Positions 45,935 to 53,622 of a DNA stretch of 64,000 nucleotides are shown piece by piece; the first letter of the stretch is position 1; every line of letters begins with the position of its first letter. The position numbers and the translations under genes were made by a program. The DNA comes from CAVPMN01 sp963706425 (lineage in GTDB: Bacteria > Actinomycetota > Acidimicrobiia > Acidimicrobiales > Acidimicrobilacustridaceae). Where the stretch lies: NCBI GenBank assembly GCA_963706425.1, contig CAVPMN010000020.1:682001-746000 (forward strand). Reading direction: 5' to 3'. The notes beneath the pieces were generated by a model. The model saw only the letters and a program-made list of their open reading frames with translations, was not told where the DNA came from and did not search any database.

Positions 45935-46630
45935 TCAGGCGTCAGGCACGAGCGCCGAGTGCAAGAAACGCAGCAGCTCCCGACGGCGCACGGCGGTGGT
46001 TCTCAGGGTGGGCTCGATGCCGACCGCCCGCAACACCTCGACCTCGGTGGCCACGCCGAGCACCGTGGAATAGACGGACAGCAACAGCAGCGGGGCGTCG
46101 CACTGGCGCATGCGACCGGCGGCCATCTCGGCCTCGAGGAATGCCGTGGCCCGCACCACCAGCGGGTTGAGCCGCTCGGTGAGGCGGGTGGCCACGGGCG
46201 ATCCGAGGCGGCTCACCTCGCGGAGCAGGCCGAGCAGCGCCGGCCGACGCAACGCCAGGCGGAACACCGACCGCACGATGGCCTCCACCCGGTCGAAACC
46301 CTCGCCCGCCCCTCCGACGGCCCGCTCGAGGGCATCGGCCAACTCGTCGGCCGAGCGATCGACCACGGCGTCGAGCAGGTCGGCCTTCGTGGGGAAGTAG
46401 TAGAGGATCGTCTGCTTGCGCACCCCGAGCTCGGCGGCCACCTGGTCGAGCGAGGTCGCCTCGAAGCCCCGGGTGCCGAACGACGCCAGCGCGGCGTCGA
46501 GCACCCGGTCGCGGGTAGAGGGGCCGCTGGGAGGCCCCTCCAGGGAGGTGGAGGGGCCCGAGGAGACGGGCCCCTCGGGGGCAGCAGCGGGGGTCTCGGG
46601 GAGGGTGCGGCGGGGGCTTTTCGTCGGCAC
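45935..46630 (-). CDS. TetR-family regulator with Pro/Ser-rich N-terminal extension
   Basis: A 231-aa repressor-type protein. After an unusual 39-residue Pro/Ser/Gly-rich start comes the HTH: RDRVLDAALASFGTRGFEAT, SLDQVAAELGVRKQTILYYF and PTKADLLDAVVDRSADEL. The ligand domain is helical. Start GTG at 46630 lies only 24 bp from the divergent start of the reductase gene, with a palindrome between. The extension is encoded by two perfect hairpins (46518-46576). It most likely represses the operon 46655-52788 and itself. Confidence 0.9.
   Translation of the reverse strand: MPTKSPRRTLPETPAAAPEGPVSSGPSTSLEGPPSGPSTRDRVLDAALASFGTRGFEATSLDQVAAELGVRKQTILYYFPTKADLLDAVVDRSADELADALERAVGGAGEGFDRVEAIVRSVFRLALRRPALLGLLREVSRLGSPVATRLTERLNPLVVRATAFLEAEMAAGRMRQCDAPLLLLSVYSTVLGVATEVEVLRAVGIEPTLRTTAVRRRELLRFLHSALVPDA
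46518..46576 (-). repeat. Two perfect hairpins in the TetR 5' coding region
   Basis: GAGGGGCC (46518-46525) pairs with 46533-46540 across a 7-nt loop. GAGGGGCCCG (46551-46560) pairs perfectly with 46567-46576 across a 6-nt loop. Both code the Pro/Ser-rich N-terminal extension, so they may fold in the mRNA just after the start codon. Confidence 0.7.
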
Positions 46631-46631
46631 T

Positions 46632-46643
46632 TACCAAATGGTA
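46632..46643. promoter_or_regulatory. Palindromic operator between tetR and the lipid operon
   Basis: TACCAAATGGTA, a perfect 5-bp inverted repeat around AA, fills the 24-bp gap between divergent start codons. On the minus strand its TACCAT half lies exactly 7 nt before the tetR GTG and fits a leaderless -10 element, so bound TetR would block its own promoter. For the plus-strand gene a weaker TAGACA (46642-46647) overlaps the palindrome edge. Confidence 0.7.
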
Positions 46644-46654
46644 GACACTGAACC

Positions 46655-48994
46655 GTGATCCGTGAAGCACTGGCCGGCCAGCGCCTGTTCGTCACCGGCA
46701 CCACCGGCTTCCTCGGCACCAACGTGCTCGAGCGGCTGCTGCGGTGCGTGCCCGACTGCGAGGTCGTGCTGCTCGTGCGGCCGGGCCGCCGGTCGACCGT
46801 CGAGCAGCGAGTGCAGCGGGAGGTCCTCAAGAACGACGCCTTCGACCGGCTGCGCGCCGATCTCGGCAAGGACGGCTTCGCGGAGATGGCCGCCCGCAGG
46901 ATCTCGGTGGTGCCCGGCGACGTCGGCACCGACGGTTTGGGGCTCGACGACGCCGGTCGCGCCGCGCTCGCCGGCTGCGACGTGGTCATCCACTCGGCGG
47001 CCACCGTGTCGTTCGACTCGCCGCTCGACAGCGCCGTCGAGGTCAACATGCTCGGCCCGATGCGCATCGCGGCCACGTTGCGCGACCTGGGCGTCGCGCC
47101 ACATCTGGTCGCGGTGTCGACCTGCTACGTGGCCGGCAACCGGCGGGGCGCCGCGCCCGAGCAGCTCGTCACCGAGAGCCCGTTCTTCGTCGACGTCGAC
47201 TGGCGACGCGAAGTCGACGGAGCCCGCCGCGCCCGGCGCGACGCCGAAGCCGACAGCCGCACCCCCGAACGTCTGGCTGAGTTCCGATCACGGGCGCGCG
47301 CCGAGCTCGGCGCCGCCGGCGGTCCCTTGTTGGCCGACAAGACCGAGCAGCTACGTCGGCGATGGGTGTCCGACCGCATGATCGATGCCGGCCGCTCGCG
47401 GGCCGCTTCGCTGGGGTGGCCCGACGCCTACGCCTACACCAAGGCGCTGGGCGAACGAGCCCTGGTCGAGACCCGGGGCGACGTGCCGGTCAGCATCGTG
47501 CGCCCGTCGATCATCGAGTCGGCGCTCGCCGAGCCCCGCCCGGGCTGGATCCGCGGCTTTCGCATGGCCGAGCCGGTCATCATCTCCTACGCCCGCGGGC
47601 TGCTGAAGCAGTTCCCCGGCGTGCCCGAGGGCATCGTCGACGTCATTCCGGTCGACCTGGTTGCCGCCGCCATCCTCGCGGTGGCTGCCGAGGGTCCTGC
47701 CGACGAGCCCCAGGTCGTGCAGGTCGCCTCCGGCTCGCAGAACCCGCTGCGCTACCGCCGGCTGGTCGATCTCGTCAGCGAGTGGTTCAGCGAGCATCCG
47801 CTCTACGACACCAAGGGTCAGCCGATCGTGGTGCCCAAGTGGTCGTTCCCGGGCCGCGGCAAGGTCCAGAGCCAGCTCACCAAGGCCAAGACCACCCTCG
47901 AGCGAGCCGAGCGCGTGCTCGGCGCCCTCCCGCTGCGCGGCCGCCAGGCCGAGTGGAGCGCGACGGTCGAGGAGAAGCGCGAGGAGGCCGAGCGGGCGTT
48001 GTCCTACGTCGAGCTCTACGGCGCCTACGCCGAGTGCGAGGCGGTCTACGGGCTCGACCGGCTCTTGGCCATGTGGGATCGGCAATCGCCCGACGACCAA
48101 CGCGAGTTCTGCTTCGACCCCCGCGTCATCGACTGGGAGCGCTACGTCACCGCCATCCACCTGCCGTCGGTGGTCGACCACGCCCGGGTGCGCACCACGC
48201 CGGGCGGGCGCACCGGCCCGTCTCGCGAGGAGCGCCTGCGCAAGCAGGTGCTCGCCCCCGAGCGCCAGATGGCGGCCTTCGATCTCGAGAACACGCTGAT
48301 CGCCTCGAACGTGGTGGCCTCCTACGCCTGGATCGCCACCCGGCGGCTGGCCCCGGACGACCGGCTGCGCTTCGTGGCGCGCACGCTCGCGGAGGCCCCC
48401 TCGCTGCTCGCCCTCGACCGCAAGGACCGCAGCGACTTCCTTCGTCTCTTCTACCGGCGTTACGACGGCGCACCCGTCGACCAGATCGACACCGACGCGG
48501 CCGAGATGTTCTCTCAGCTCATCTTGGCCAAGTCGTTCCCGGCTGCCATCCGCAGAGTCCGCGAGCATCGGCGGCTCGGCCATCGCACCCTGCTCATCAC
48601 CGGTGCGCTCGACTTCGTGGTCAACCCGCTCGCTCCGCTCTTCGACGACATCGTGTGCGCGCGCCTCCGCACCGACGACAACCGCTATGTCGGTGAGCTC
48701 ACCGACGTGCCGCCCACCGGAGAGAGTCGGGCCCAGGCGATGTTCGACTATGCCGAGGCCAACGACATCGACCTGGCCGAGTCGGTCGCCTACGCCGACT
48801 CCACCAGCGACCTCCCCATGCTCGAGGCGGTGGGCTTCCCTGTGGCCGTCAACCCGGAGACCCGCCTGGCCGCCCTCGCCCGCAAGCGGGGCTGGCTGGT
48901 CGAGCACTTCTCGAAGGCGCCGGGCGCGCCGAGGGTGCTGGTGCCGATCTCGAAGCGGCCGCTCAGCCGGCAAGCGGGCAGGAGCGGGCGATGA
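46655..48994 (+). CDS. Fatty-acyl-CoA-reductase-like protein fused to HAD-IB hydrolase domain
   Basis: A two-domain protein of 779 aa. The N-terminal part (about 1-510) is an extended SDR of the Male_sterility/FAR type: RLFVTGTTGFLGTNVLERLL binds NADPH, VVIHSAATVSFD is typical, and YAYTKALGE holds the catalytic Tyr and Lys. The C-terminal part (about 535-770) is a HAD hydrolase with AAFDLENTLIASN, LLITGALDFVVNPLAP and VAYADSTSDLPMLEAVGFPV. Motif I reads DLE instead of DxD, so phosphatase activity may be altered. The predicted role is acyl-CoA or acyl-ACP reduction to aldehyde or alcohol in a lipid pathway. Start GTG at 46655; its stop overlaps the next gene (ATGA). Confidence 0.85.
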   Translation: MIREALAGQRLFVTGTTGFLGTNVLERLLRCVPDCEVVLLVRPGRRSTVEQRVQREVLKNDAFDRLRADLGKDGFAEMAARRISVVPGDVGTDGLGLDDAGRAALAGCDVVIHSAATVSFDSPLDSAVEVNMLGPMRIAATLRDLGVAPHLVAVSTCYVAGNRRGAAPEQLVTESPFFVDVDWRREVDGARRARRDAEADSRTPERLAEFRSRARAELGAAGGPLLADKTEQLRRRWVSDRMIDAGRSRAASLGWPDAYAYTKALGERALVETRGDVPVSIVRPSIIESALAEPRPGWIRGFRMAEPVIISYARGLLKQFPGVPEGIVDVIPVDLVAAAILAVAAEGPADEPQVVQVASGSQNPLRYRRLVDLVSEWFSEHPLYDTKGQPIVVPKWSFPGRGKVQSQLTKAKTTLERAERVLGALPLRGRQAEWSATVEEKREEAERALSYVELYGAYAECEAVYGLDRLLAMWDRQSPDDQREFCFDPRVIDWERYVTAIHLPSVVDHARVRTTPGGRTGPSREERLRKQVLAPERQMAAFDLENTLIASNVVASYAWIATRRLAPDDRLRFVARTLAEAPSLLALDRKDRSDFLRLFYRRYDGAPVDQIDTDAAEMFSQLILAKSFPAAIRRVREHRRLGHRTLLITGALDFVVNPLAPLFDDIVCARLRTDDNRYVGELTDVPPTGESRAQAMFDYAEANDIDLAESVAYADSTSDLPMLEAVGFPVAVNPETRLAALARKRGWLVEHFSKAPGAPRVLVPISKRPLSRQAGRSGR

Positions 48995-50200
48995 AGGCGT
49001 TGCGGTTCGAGCGCAAGATCCCTCGCTACGTCGCCGCTGCGGCTGCGGCCCGCGTGTCGCCCGGGGCGGGCGCGCGGGTGGGGCCGCTGTCGTTGCGCGA
49101 CATCGACCCACCCGAGCTCCCCGGCGACGGCTGGTGCTATCTCAAGCCGCGCCTGGCCGGCATCTGCGGCAGCGACCTGTCGACCATCGACGGCCACTCG
49201 TCGCGCTACTTCGAGCCGATCGTGTCGTTCCCGTTCGTCCCCGGGCACGAGGTCGTCGCCGACCGCGATCGGCGACGACGGCTCCGACCGGGTGGTCGTC
49301 GAGCCCGTGCTCGGCTGCGTCACCCGGGGGATCGATCCGCCGTGCGATGCCTGCGCCCGAGGCGACCTCGGCAACTGCGAGCGCATCGCGTTCGGACGCA
49401 TCGACCCCGGCCTCCAAACGGGGTTCTGTTGCGACACCGGCGGGGGCTGGTCGACGCTCATGGTCGCCCACGAGTCACAGCTGCACGCCGTGCCCGCCGA
49501 GATGACCGACGAAGCAGCGGTCATGGTCGAGCCCACCGCATGTGCAGTTCACGGAGTGATCAGTGCCGGTGTCACCGAGGGCGACACCGTCGTCGTGCTC
49601 GGCGCCGGCACCCTCGGCCTGCTCACCATCGCCGCCCTGCGTCGCTTCACCGCCGCCGGCTCGGTGGTGGCGGTGGCCAAGCACCCCGGCCAACGCGAGC
49701 TGGCCCGCCTGCTCGGTGCCGACGTCATCGCGGCGCCCGACGAGGTGGCCCGAGCCGTGCGCCGCACCACCGGAACCATGGCCATCGGTGACGGGTCCAT
49801 CACCCGACTCACCGGTGGCGCCGACCACGTCATCGACTGCGTCGGGTCCGAGCAGAGCCTCACCGACGGGCTGCGGGTGGTCCGACCCCGCGGGCGCATC
49901 ACCATGGTGGGCATGCCCGGCCACGTGGCGGTCGACCTCACCGGACTCTGGCAGCGTGAGGTGCAGCTGGTGGGCGCGTACGCCTACGGCACCGAGACGT
50001 TGGCCGACGGCACCCGTCGACGCACCTTCGATCTGGCCTTCGAGCTGGTGGCCGCGGCCGACCTGGCCCGGCTCGTCAGCGCCACCTATCCCCTGTCGCG
50101 CTACGAGGAGGCCATCGCCCACGCGGCGGCGGCCGGGCCCCGCGGCGCCGCCAAGATCGCCTTCGACCTCCGCCCCGAGAAGGAGCGCACCCGGCTATGA
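48991..50200 (+). CDS. Zinc-dependent alcohol dehydrogenase (one frame break)
   Basis: MDR-superfamily dehydrogenase of about 402 aa when joined. The N-terminal half has catalytic-zinc residues in AGICGSDLSTIDGHS and PFVPGHEVVAD. The frame shifts near 49264, and removing one C gives AIGDDGSDRVVVEPVLGCVT. The structural-zinc lobe PPCDACARGDLGNCERI follows, then VVVLGAGTLGLLTIAALRRF (NAD(P) binding), ADHVIDCVGSEQSLTDGL and GRITMVGMPG. It overlaps both neighbours by ATGA, so it is certainly part of the operon. It could oxidise or reduce the alcohol/aldehyde linked to the upstream reductase. Confidence 0.88.
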
Positions 50201-51795
50201 GCAGACCCGGCTTCGTCCTCGACGTCGATCGGAGCACCCCGCCGATCCTCTTCCACCACGGCGAGGGGTTCCGACTCGAGAAGCTTCCGGCCGGCCGCAG
50301 CCGGGTGATCTACCCGGCCGAGCCGATCGACCCGATCGAGCACCCGGAAGCGGCGATCCGCCACGCGCTGCTCAACCCCATCGGCGACTCCGACCCGCTC
50401 CCCGCGCTGCTGCGCCCGGGGATGAAGCTCACCATCGCCTTCGACGACATCTCGCTGCCGCTCCCCCCGATGCGCCGCCCCGACATCCGCCAGCGCATCA
50501 TCGAGCAGGTGCTCGACCTGGCGGCGGCTGCGGGCGTCGACGACGTCGAGATCATCGCCGCCCTCGCCCTCCACCGGCGCATGACCGAGGACGAGCTGCG
50601 CCACGCCGTCGGCGACCGCGTCTACGACGCCTTTGCACCGCACGGCCTCCTCTACAACCACGACGCCGAAGATCCCGACAACCTCGCTCACCTGGGCACC
50701 ACCGACAAGGGCGAAGAGGTCGAGATCAACAAGCGGGCCGCCGAGAGCGACCTGCTGGTCTACGTCAACCTCAACATCGTGTCGATGGACGGAGGCTGGA
50801 AGAGCACCGCCACCGGCCTGGCGAGCTATCGCAGCATCCGTCATCACCACAACGTGCGCACCATGCAGCACAGCCGCTCGTTCATGGACCAGCACCGCAG
50901 CGAGCTGCATTCGTCGAACTGGCGGATGGGCAAGGTGATGCGCGACGCAGGCGTGAAGGTCTTCCAGATCGAGACGACGATCAACAACGACGTGTTCGGC
51001 ACCGAGGGCCCGATGAGCGTGCTCCAGAAGCGCGAGTGGGAGTGGAACGGCCGCGACCGCATCACGTTCCTCGGCATGCAGAAGGGCCTCGAGCGCCTCT
51101 CCGCGCGCACCCGCCGGCAGATCTTCCAGTCGTGGAAGGCCCCGCATGCCATGACCTCGGTGCAGGCCGGCGAGGTCGAGGCGGTGCACAAGGTCACCAC
51201 CGAGCACGTCTACCGCCAGCATCTCGTGCCGGTCGAGGGCCAGACCGACATCCTGACGATGGGGCTGCCCTACATCTGCCCCTACAACGTCAACTCGATC
51301 ATGAACCCGATCCTGGTCATGTGTCTCGGGCTCGGCTACTTCTTCAACCTCTACCGGGGCCATCCACTCGTGCGGGAGGGCGGGGTGCTCATCATGAGCC
51401 ACCCGACGCCGTGGGAGTTCCACCCGGTGCACCACCCGAGCTACATCGACTTCTTCGAGCAGGTGCTGGCCGACACCACCGACCCGGTGGCGATCGAAGC
51501 CAACTACGAGAAGCAGTTCGCCGAGGACGAGTGGTACCGCCATCTCTACCGCACGTCCTACGCCTACCACGGCGTCCATCCCTTCTACATGTGGTACTGG
51601 GGTGCCCACGCGTTGCAGCACCTCGGACAGGTCGTGGTGGTCGGAGGCGACGAGCGCGCCGTGCGGCGGCTCGGCTTCCGTCCGGCCAGCACGCTCGCCG
51701 ACGCGCTCGAGATCGCCAGCGACGTCGTCGGCCGTGACGCGTCGATCACCCACATCCACAACCCGCCCATCCTCATGGCCGACGTGAGCATCTAG
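50197..51795 (+). CDS. LarA-type (DUF2088) nickel-pincer-family protein
   Basis: A 532-aa protein with a lactate-racemase-like N-terminal domain: KLTIAFDDISLPLPPMRRPD, IIAALALHRRMTEDELRHAV, then GTTDKGEEVEINKRAAESDL and MDGGWKSTATGLASYRSIRH. The Lys in GGWKS aligns with the position that binds the nickel-pincer cofactor in LarA (by motif, not by alignment). The C-terminal half is much larger than in LarA and rich in Trp, Tyr and His (HPTPWEFHPVHHPSYIDFFE; YHGVHPFYMWYWGAHALQHL). Recognised LarA relatives racemise or epimerise 2-hydroxy acids, but the substrate here is unknown. No larB/C/E genes are visible in the window. Confidence 0.78.
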   Translation: MSRPGFVLDVDRSTPPILFHHGEGFRLEKLPAGRSRVIYPAEPIDPIEHPEAAIRHALLNPIGDSDPLPALLRPGMKLTIAFDDISLPLPPMRRPDIRQRIIEQVLDLAAAAGVDDVEIIAALALHRRMTEDELRHAVGDRVYDAFAPHGLLYNHDAEDPDNLAHLGTTDKGEEVEINKRAAESDLLVYVNLNIVSMDGGWKSTATGLASYRSIRHHHNVRTMQHSRSFMDQHRSELHSSNWRMGKVMRDAGVKVFQIETTINNDVFGTEGPMSVLQKREWEWNGRDRITFLGMQKGLERLSARTRRQIFQSWKAPHAMTSVQAGEVEAVHKVTTEHVYRQHLVPVEGQTDILTMGLPYICPYNVNSIMNPILVMCLGLGYFFNLYRGHPLVREGGVLIMSHPTPWEFHPVHHPSYIDFFEQVLADTTDPVAIEANYEKQFAEDEWYRHLYRTSYAYHGVHPFYMWYWGAHALQHLGQVVVVGGDERAVRRLGFRPASTLADALEIASDVVGRDASITHIHNPPILMADVSI

Positions 51796-52788
51796 ATGGC
51801 TGCGTATCGCTTTCCGGAGAAGAAGGGCCCGCTGGTCAAGCGGCTCCCCATCCAACCGAGTGCCGTGGCCCAACTGGCCCGGCCCACCGCCGCGTCGGTC
51901 GTGCGCAAGCTGCCGTTCCCGCTGCGTGCCCCCACCGTGCCGGGCGGCGTCGAGCCCCTGAAGAAGGTGAGCACGGTTGGGGCCAACTACGACACCGACT
52001 GGGCCCGCTCCTATCCGGCCCGCGCCGCCCGGGTGCTGCTCGTCGAGGGTGTCGTGCGGCCTGCGATGGATGTGCTGGCGAAGCCCGACGTGCAGGGCCT
52101 CGACCGCCTGGGTGGCCTCGACGGCCCGGTGGTGTTCGCCGCCAACCACCACAGCCATGTCGACACGCCGTTGATGCTCTCGGTGATCCCCGAGCCGTGG
52201 CGTCATCACCTCTTCATCGGCGCGGCGGCCGACTACTTCTTCGCCAACCGGGTCACCTCGGCGCTGTCGGCGCTGGTGATCGGCGCCATCCCCATCGAGC
52301 GCACGAAGGTGAGCCGCAACTCGGCCCAGCAGGCGGCCGAGCTCATCGGCGAGGGCTGGAGCATGCTCATCTTCCCCGAAGGCGGCCGCAGCCCCGACGG
52401 TTGGGGCCAGGCGTTCCGCGGCGGGGCGGCCTACCTGGCCCTGCGGTGCGAGGTGCCGGTCGTGCCGATCCATGTCGAGGGCACTGGTCGCATCCTGCGC
52501 AAGGGCCACAACCTGCCCCGCCCCTCGGCCACCAAGATCACCTTCGGCTGGCCGATGTGGCCCGAGGACGACGAGGACTCACGAGCGTTCGGATCGCGCA
52601 TCGAACAGGCGGTCGCCGAGTTGGCCGACGAGGCCGGCTCCGACTGGTGGCAGGCCCGCCGGCGCGCCCATCGCCAGGCCACGCCTTCGCTGCAGGGCCC
52701 CGACATCGCCGCGTGGCGCCGCACCTGGTCGCTCGGCGAGCGGGGCCCGAAGCGCCGACGACGGTCGCGCTGGCCCGACCTCGGCTGA
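51796..52788 (+). CDS. 1-acyl-glycerol-3-phosphate-type acyltransferase (PlsC family)
   Basis: A 330-aa PlsC-domain protein. The catalytic HX4D box is FAANHHSHVDTPLML. ANRVTSALSALVIGAIPIER and the acceptor motif FPEGGRSPDGWGQAF follow, with VPVVPIHVEGTGRIL downstream. An N-terminal extension of about 100 residues precedes the domain. Starts at the base after the LarA stop (TAG ATG), so the four genes form one tight operon. It probably acylates a glycerol- or long-chain-alcohol-derived acceptor made by the upstream enzymes. Confidence 0.88.
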   Translation: MAAYRFPEKKGPLVKRLPIQPSAVAQLARPTAASVVRKLPFPLRAPTVPGGVEPLKKVSTVGANYDTDWARSYPARAARVLLVEGVVRPAMDVLAKPDVQGLDRLGGLDGPVVFAANHHSHVDTPLMLSVIPEPWRHHLFIGAAADYFFANRVTSALSALVIGAIPIERTKVSRNSAQQAAELIGEGWSMLIFPEGGRSPDGWGQAFRGGAAYLALRCEVPVVPIHVEGTGRILRKGHNLPRPSATKITFGWPMWPEDDEDSRAFGSRIEQAVAELADEAGSDWWQARRRAHRQATPSLQGPDIAAWRRTWSLGERGPKRRRRSRWPDLG

Positions 52789-52804
52789 CCGCGCGCACCC
52801 GCAC

Positions 52805-53386
52805 CTACGGCGACGCTGGTGGAACCGTCGTGCTCGGTTGGGCTGGTGACGGAAGGGTGACGCCCGGCGACGGATAGACGTCGGCGCAACGCAGCTCGCG
52901 CGTCCGGTCGCCGCACCTGGCCGCGAACCGTTCGTAGTCCGAGCCGAGGGGCGCCTGCTCGAACAGCTCGTCGCACCGCGCGCCCTCCCCTGCGGCGCAC
53001 GCGTCCCACAGCGCATCGAGCACCGGATCATCGCCGAAGCTGTAGGGCCCGATGGCTCGCGTGTCGTCAGAACCGGAAGGCGGTGTGGCCCGCAGGTCGC
53101 CCGCGCCGAGGTTGCTCACGCCCACGCAGTCGACACGGATCGCGGCGACCCGCGACATCTGCGCCTCGGGCACGGTCCCACCAGGCCGCAACGGGCCCGG
53201 GCCGATCTCCTCGCGCACCCGATCGACGTAGCACTCGGCCTGCTCGCGTGTGAGGTCGGTCCCCGACTCGTCCATGGCATCGCGAACGGCCTGCTCGCGG
53301 TCGAAGTCGTCGCCGAGCGAGCACGCGCTCAGCACCGCCACCACGGCCAGCGCGGCGCACGGCCCGAGCCGGTGAGCGATGCGCAT
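52805..53386 (-). CDS. Predicted lipoprotein, uncharacterised
   Basis: A 193-aa secreted lipoprotein: MRIAHRLGPCAALAVVAVLS then the lipobox LSAC, with the Cys at residue 22. Two conserved-looking segments follow: REQAVRDAMDESGTDLTREQ, as in DUF732-like proteins, and ALWDACAAGEGARCDELFEQ with APLGSDYERFAARCGDR, an extracytoplasmic cysteine-paired motif frequent in actinobacterial proteins. The ATG at 53386 is chosen because it gives a normal signal peptide; an ATG at 53440 would add a basic stretch. Function unknown. Confidence 0.7.
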   Translation of the reverse strand: MRIAHRLGPCAALAVVAVLSACSLGDDFDREQAVRDAMDESGTDLTREQAECYVDRVREEIGPGPLRPGGTVPEAQMSRVAAIRVDCVGVSNLGAGDLRATPPSGSDDTRAIGPYSFGDDPVLDALWDACAAGEGARCDELFEQAPLGSDYERFAARCGDRTRELRCADVYPSPGVTLPSPAQPSTTVPPASP

Positions 53387-53622
53387 CCGGCGGGGGCGAG
53401 GACGGGGACGATCGGGAGCACGTCGGCGAAACGCAGGCATGAGATCCGAGAGCCGACGGTACAGTGTCGGACAGCCGCATCGGGGCCCACGGGCAACGAC
53501 GCCGGTCCTCCGGGCAGCGCCGCCCACTCGAGCAGCCAGCGCAGTCTGCGGAGGAGCGCCCCCGACGAGCCGGAAGTCCTCGCGACGACACCGTCGCGCC
53601 TCGACCGACCCCGGAGGTGACC

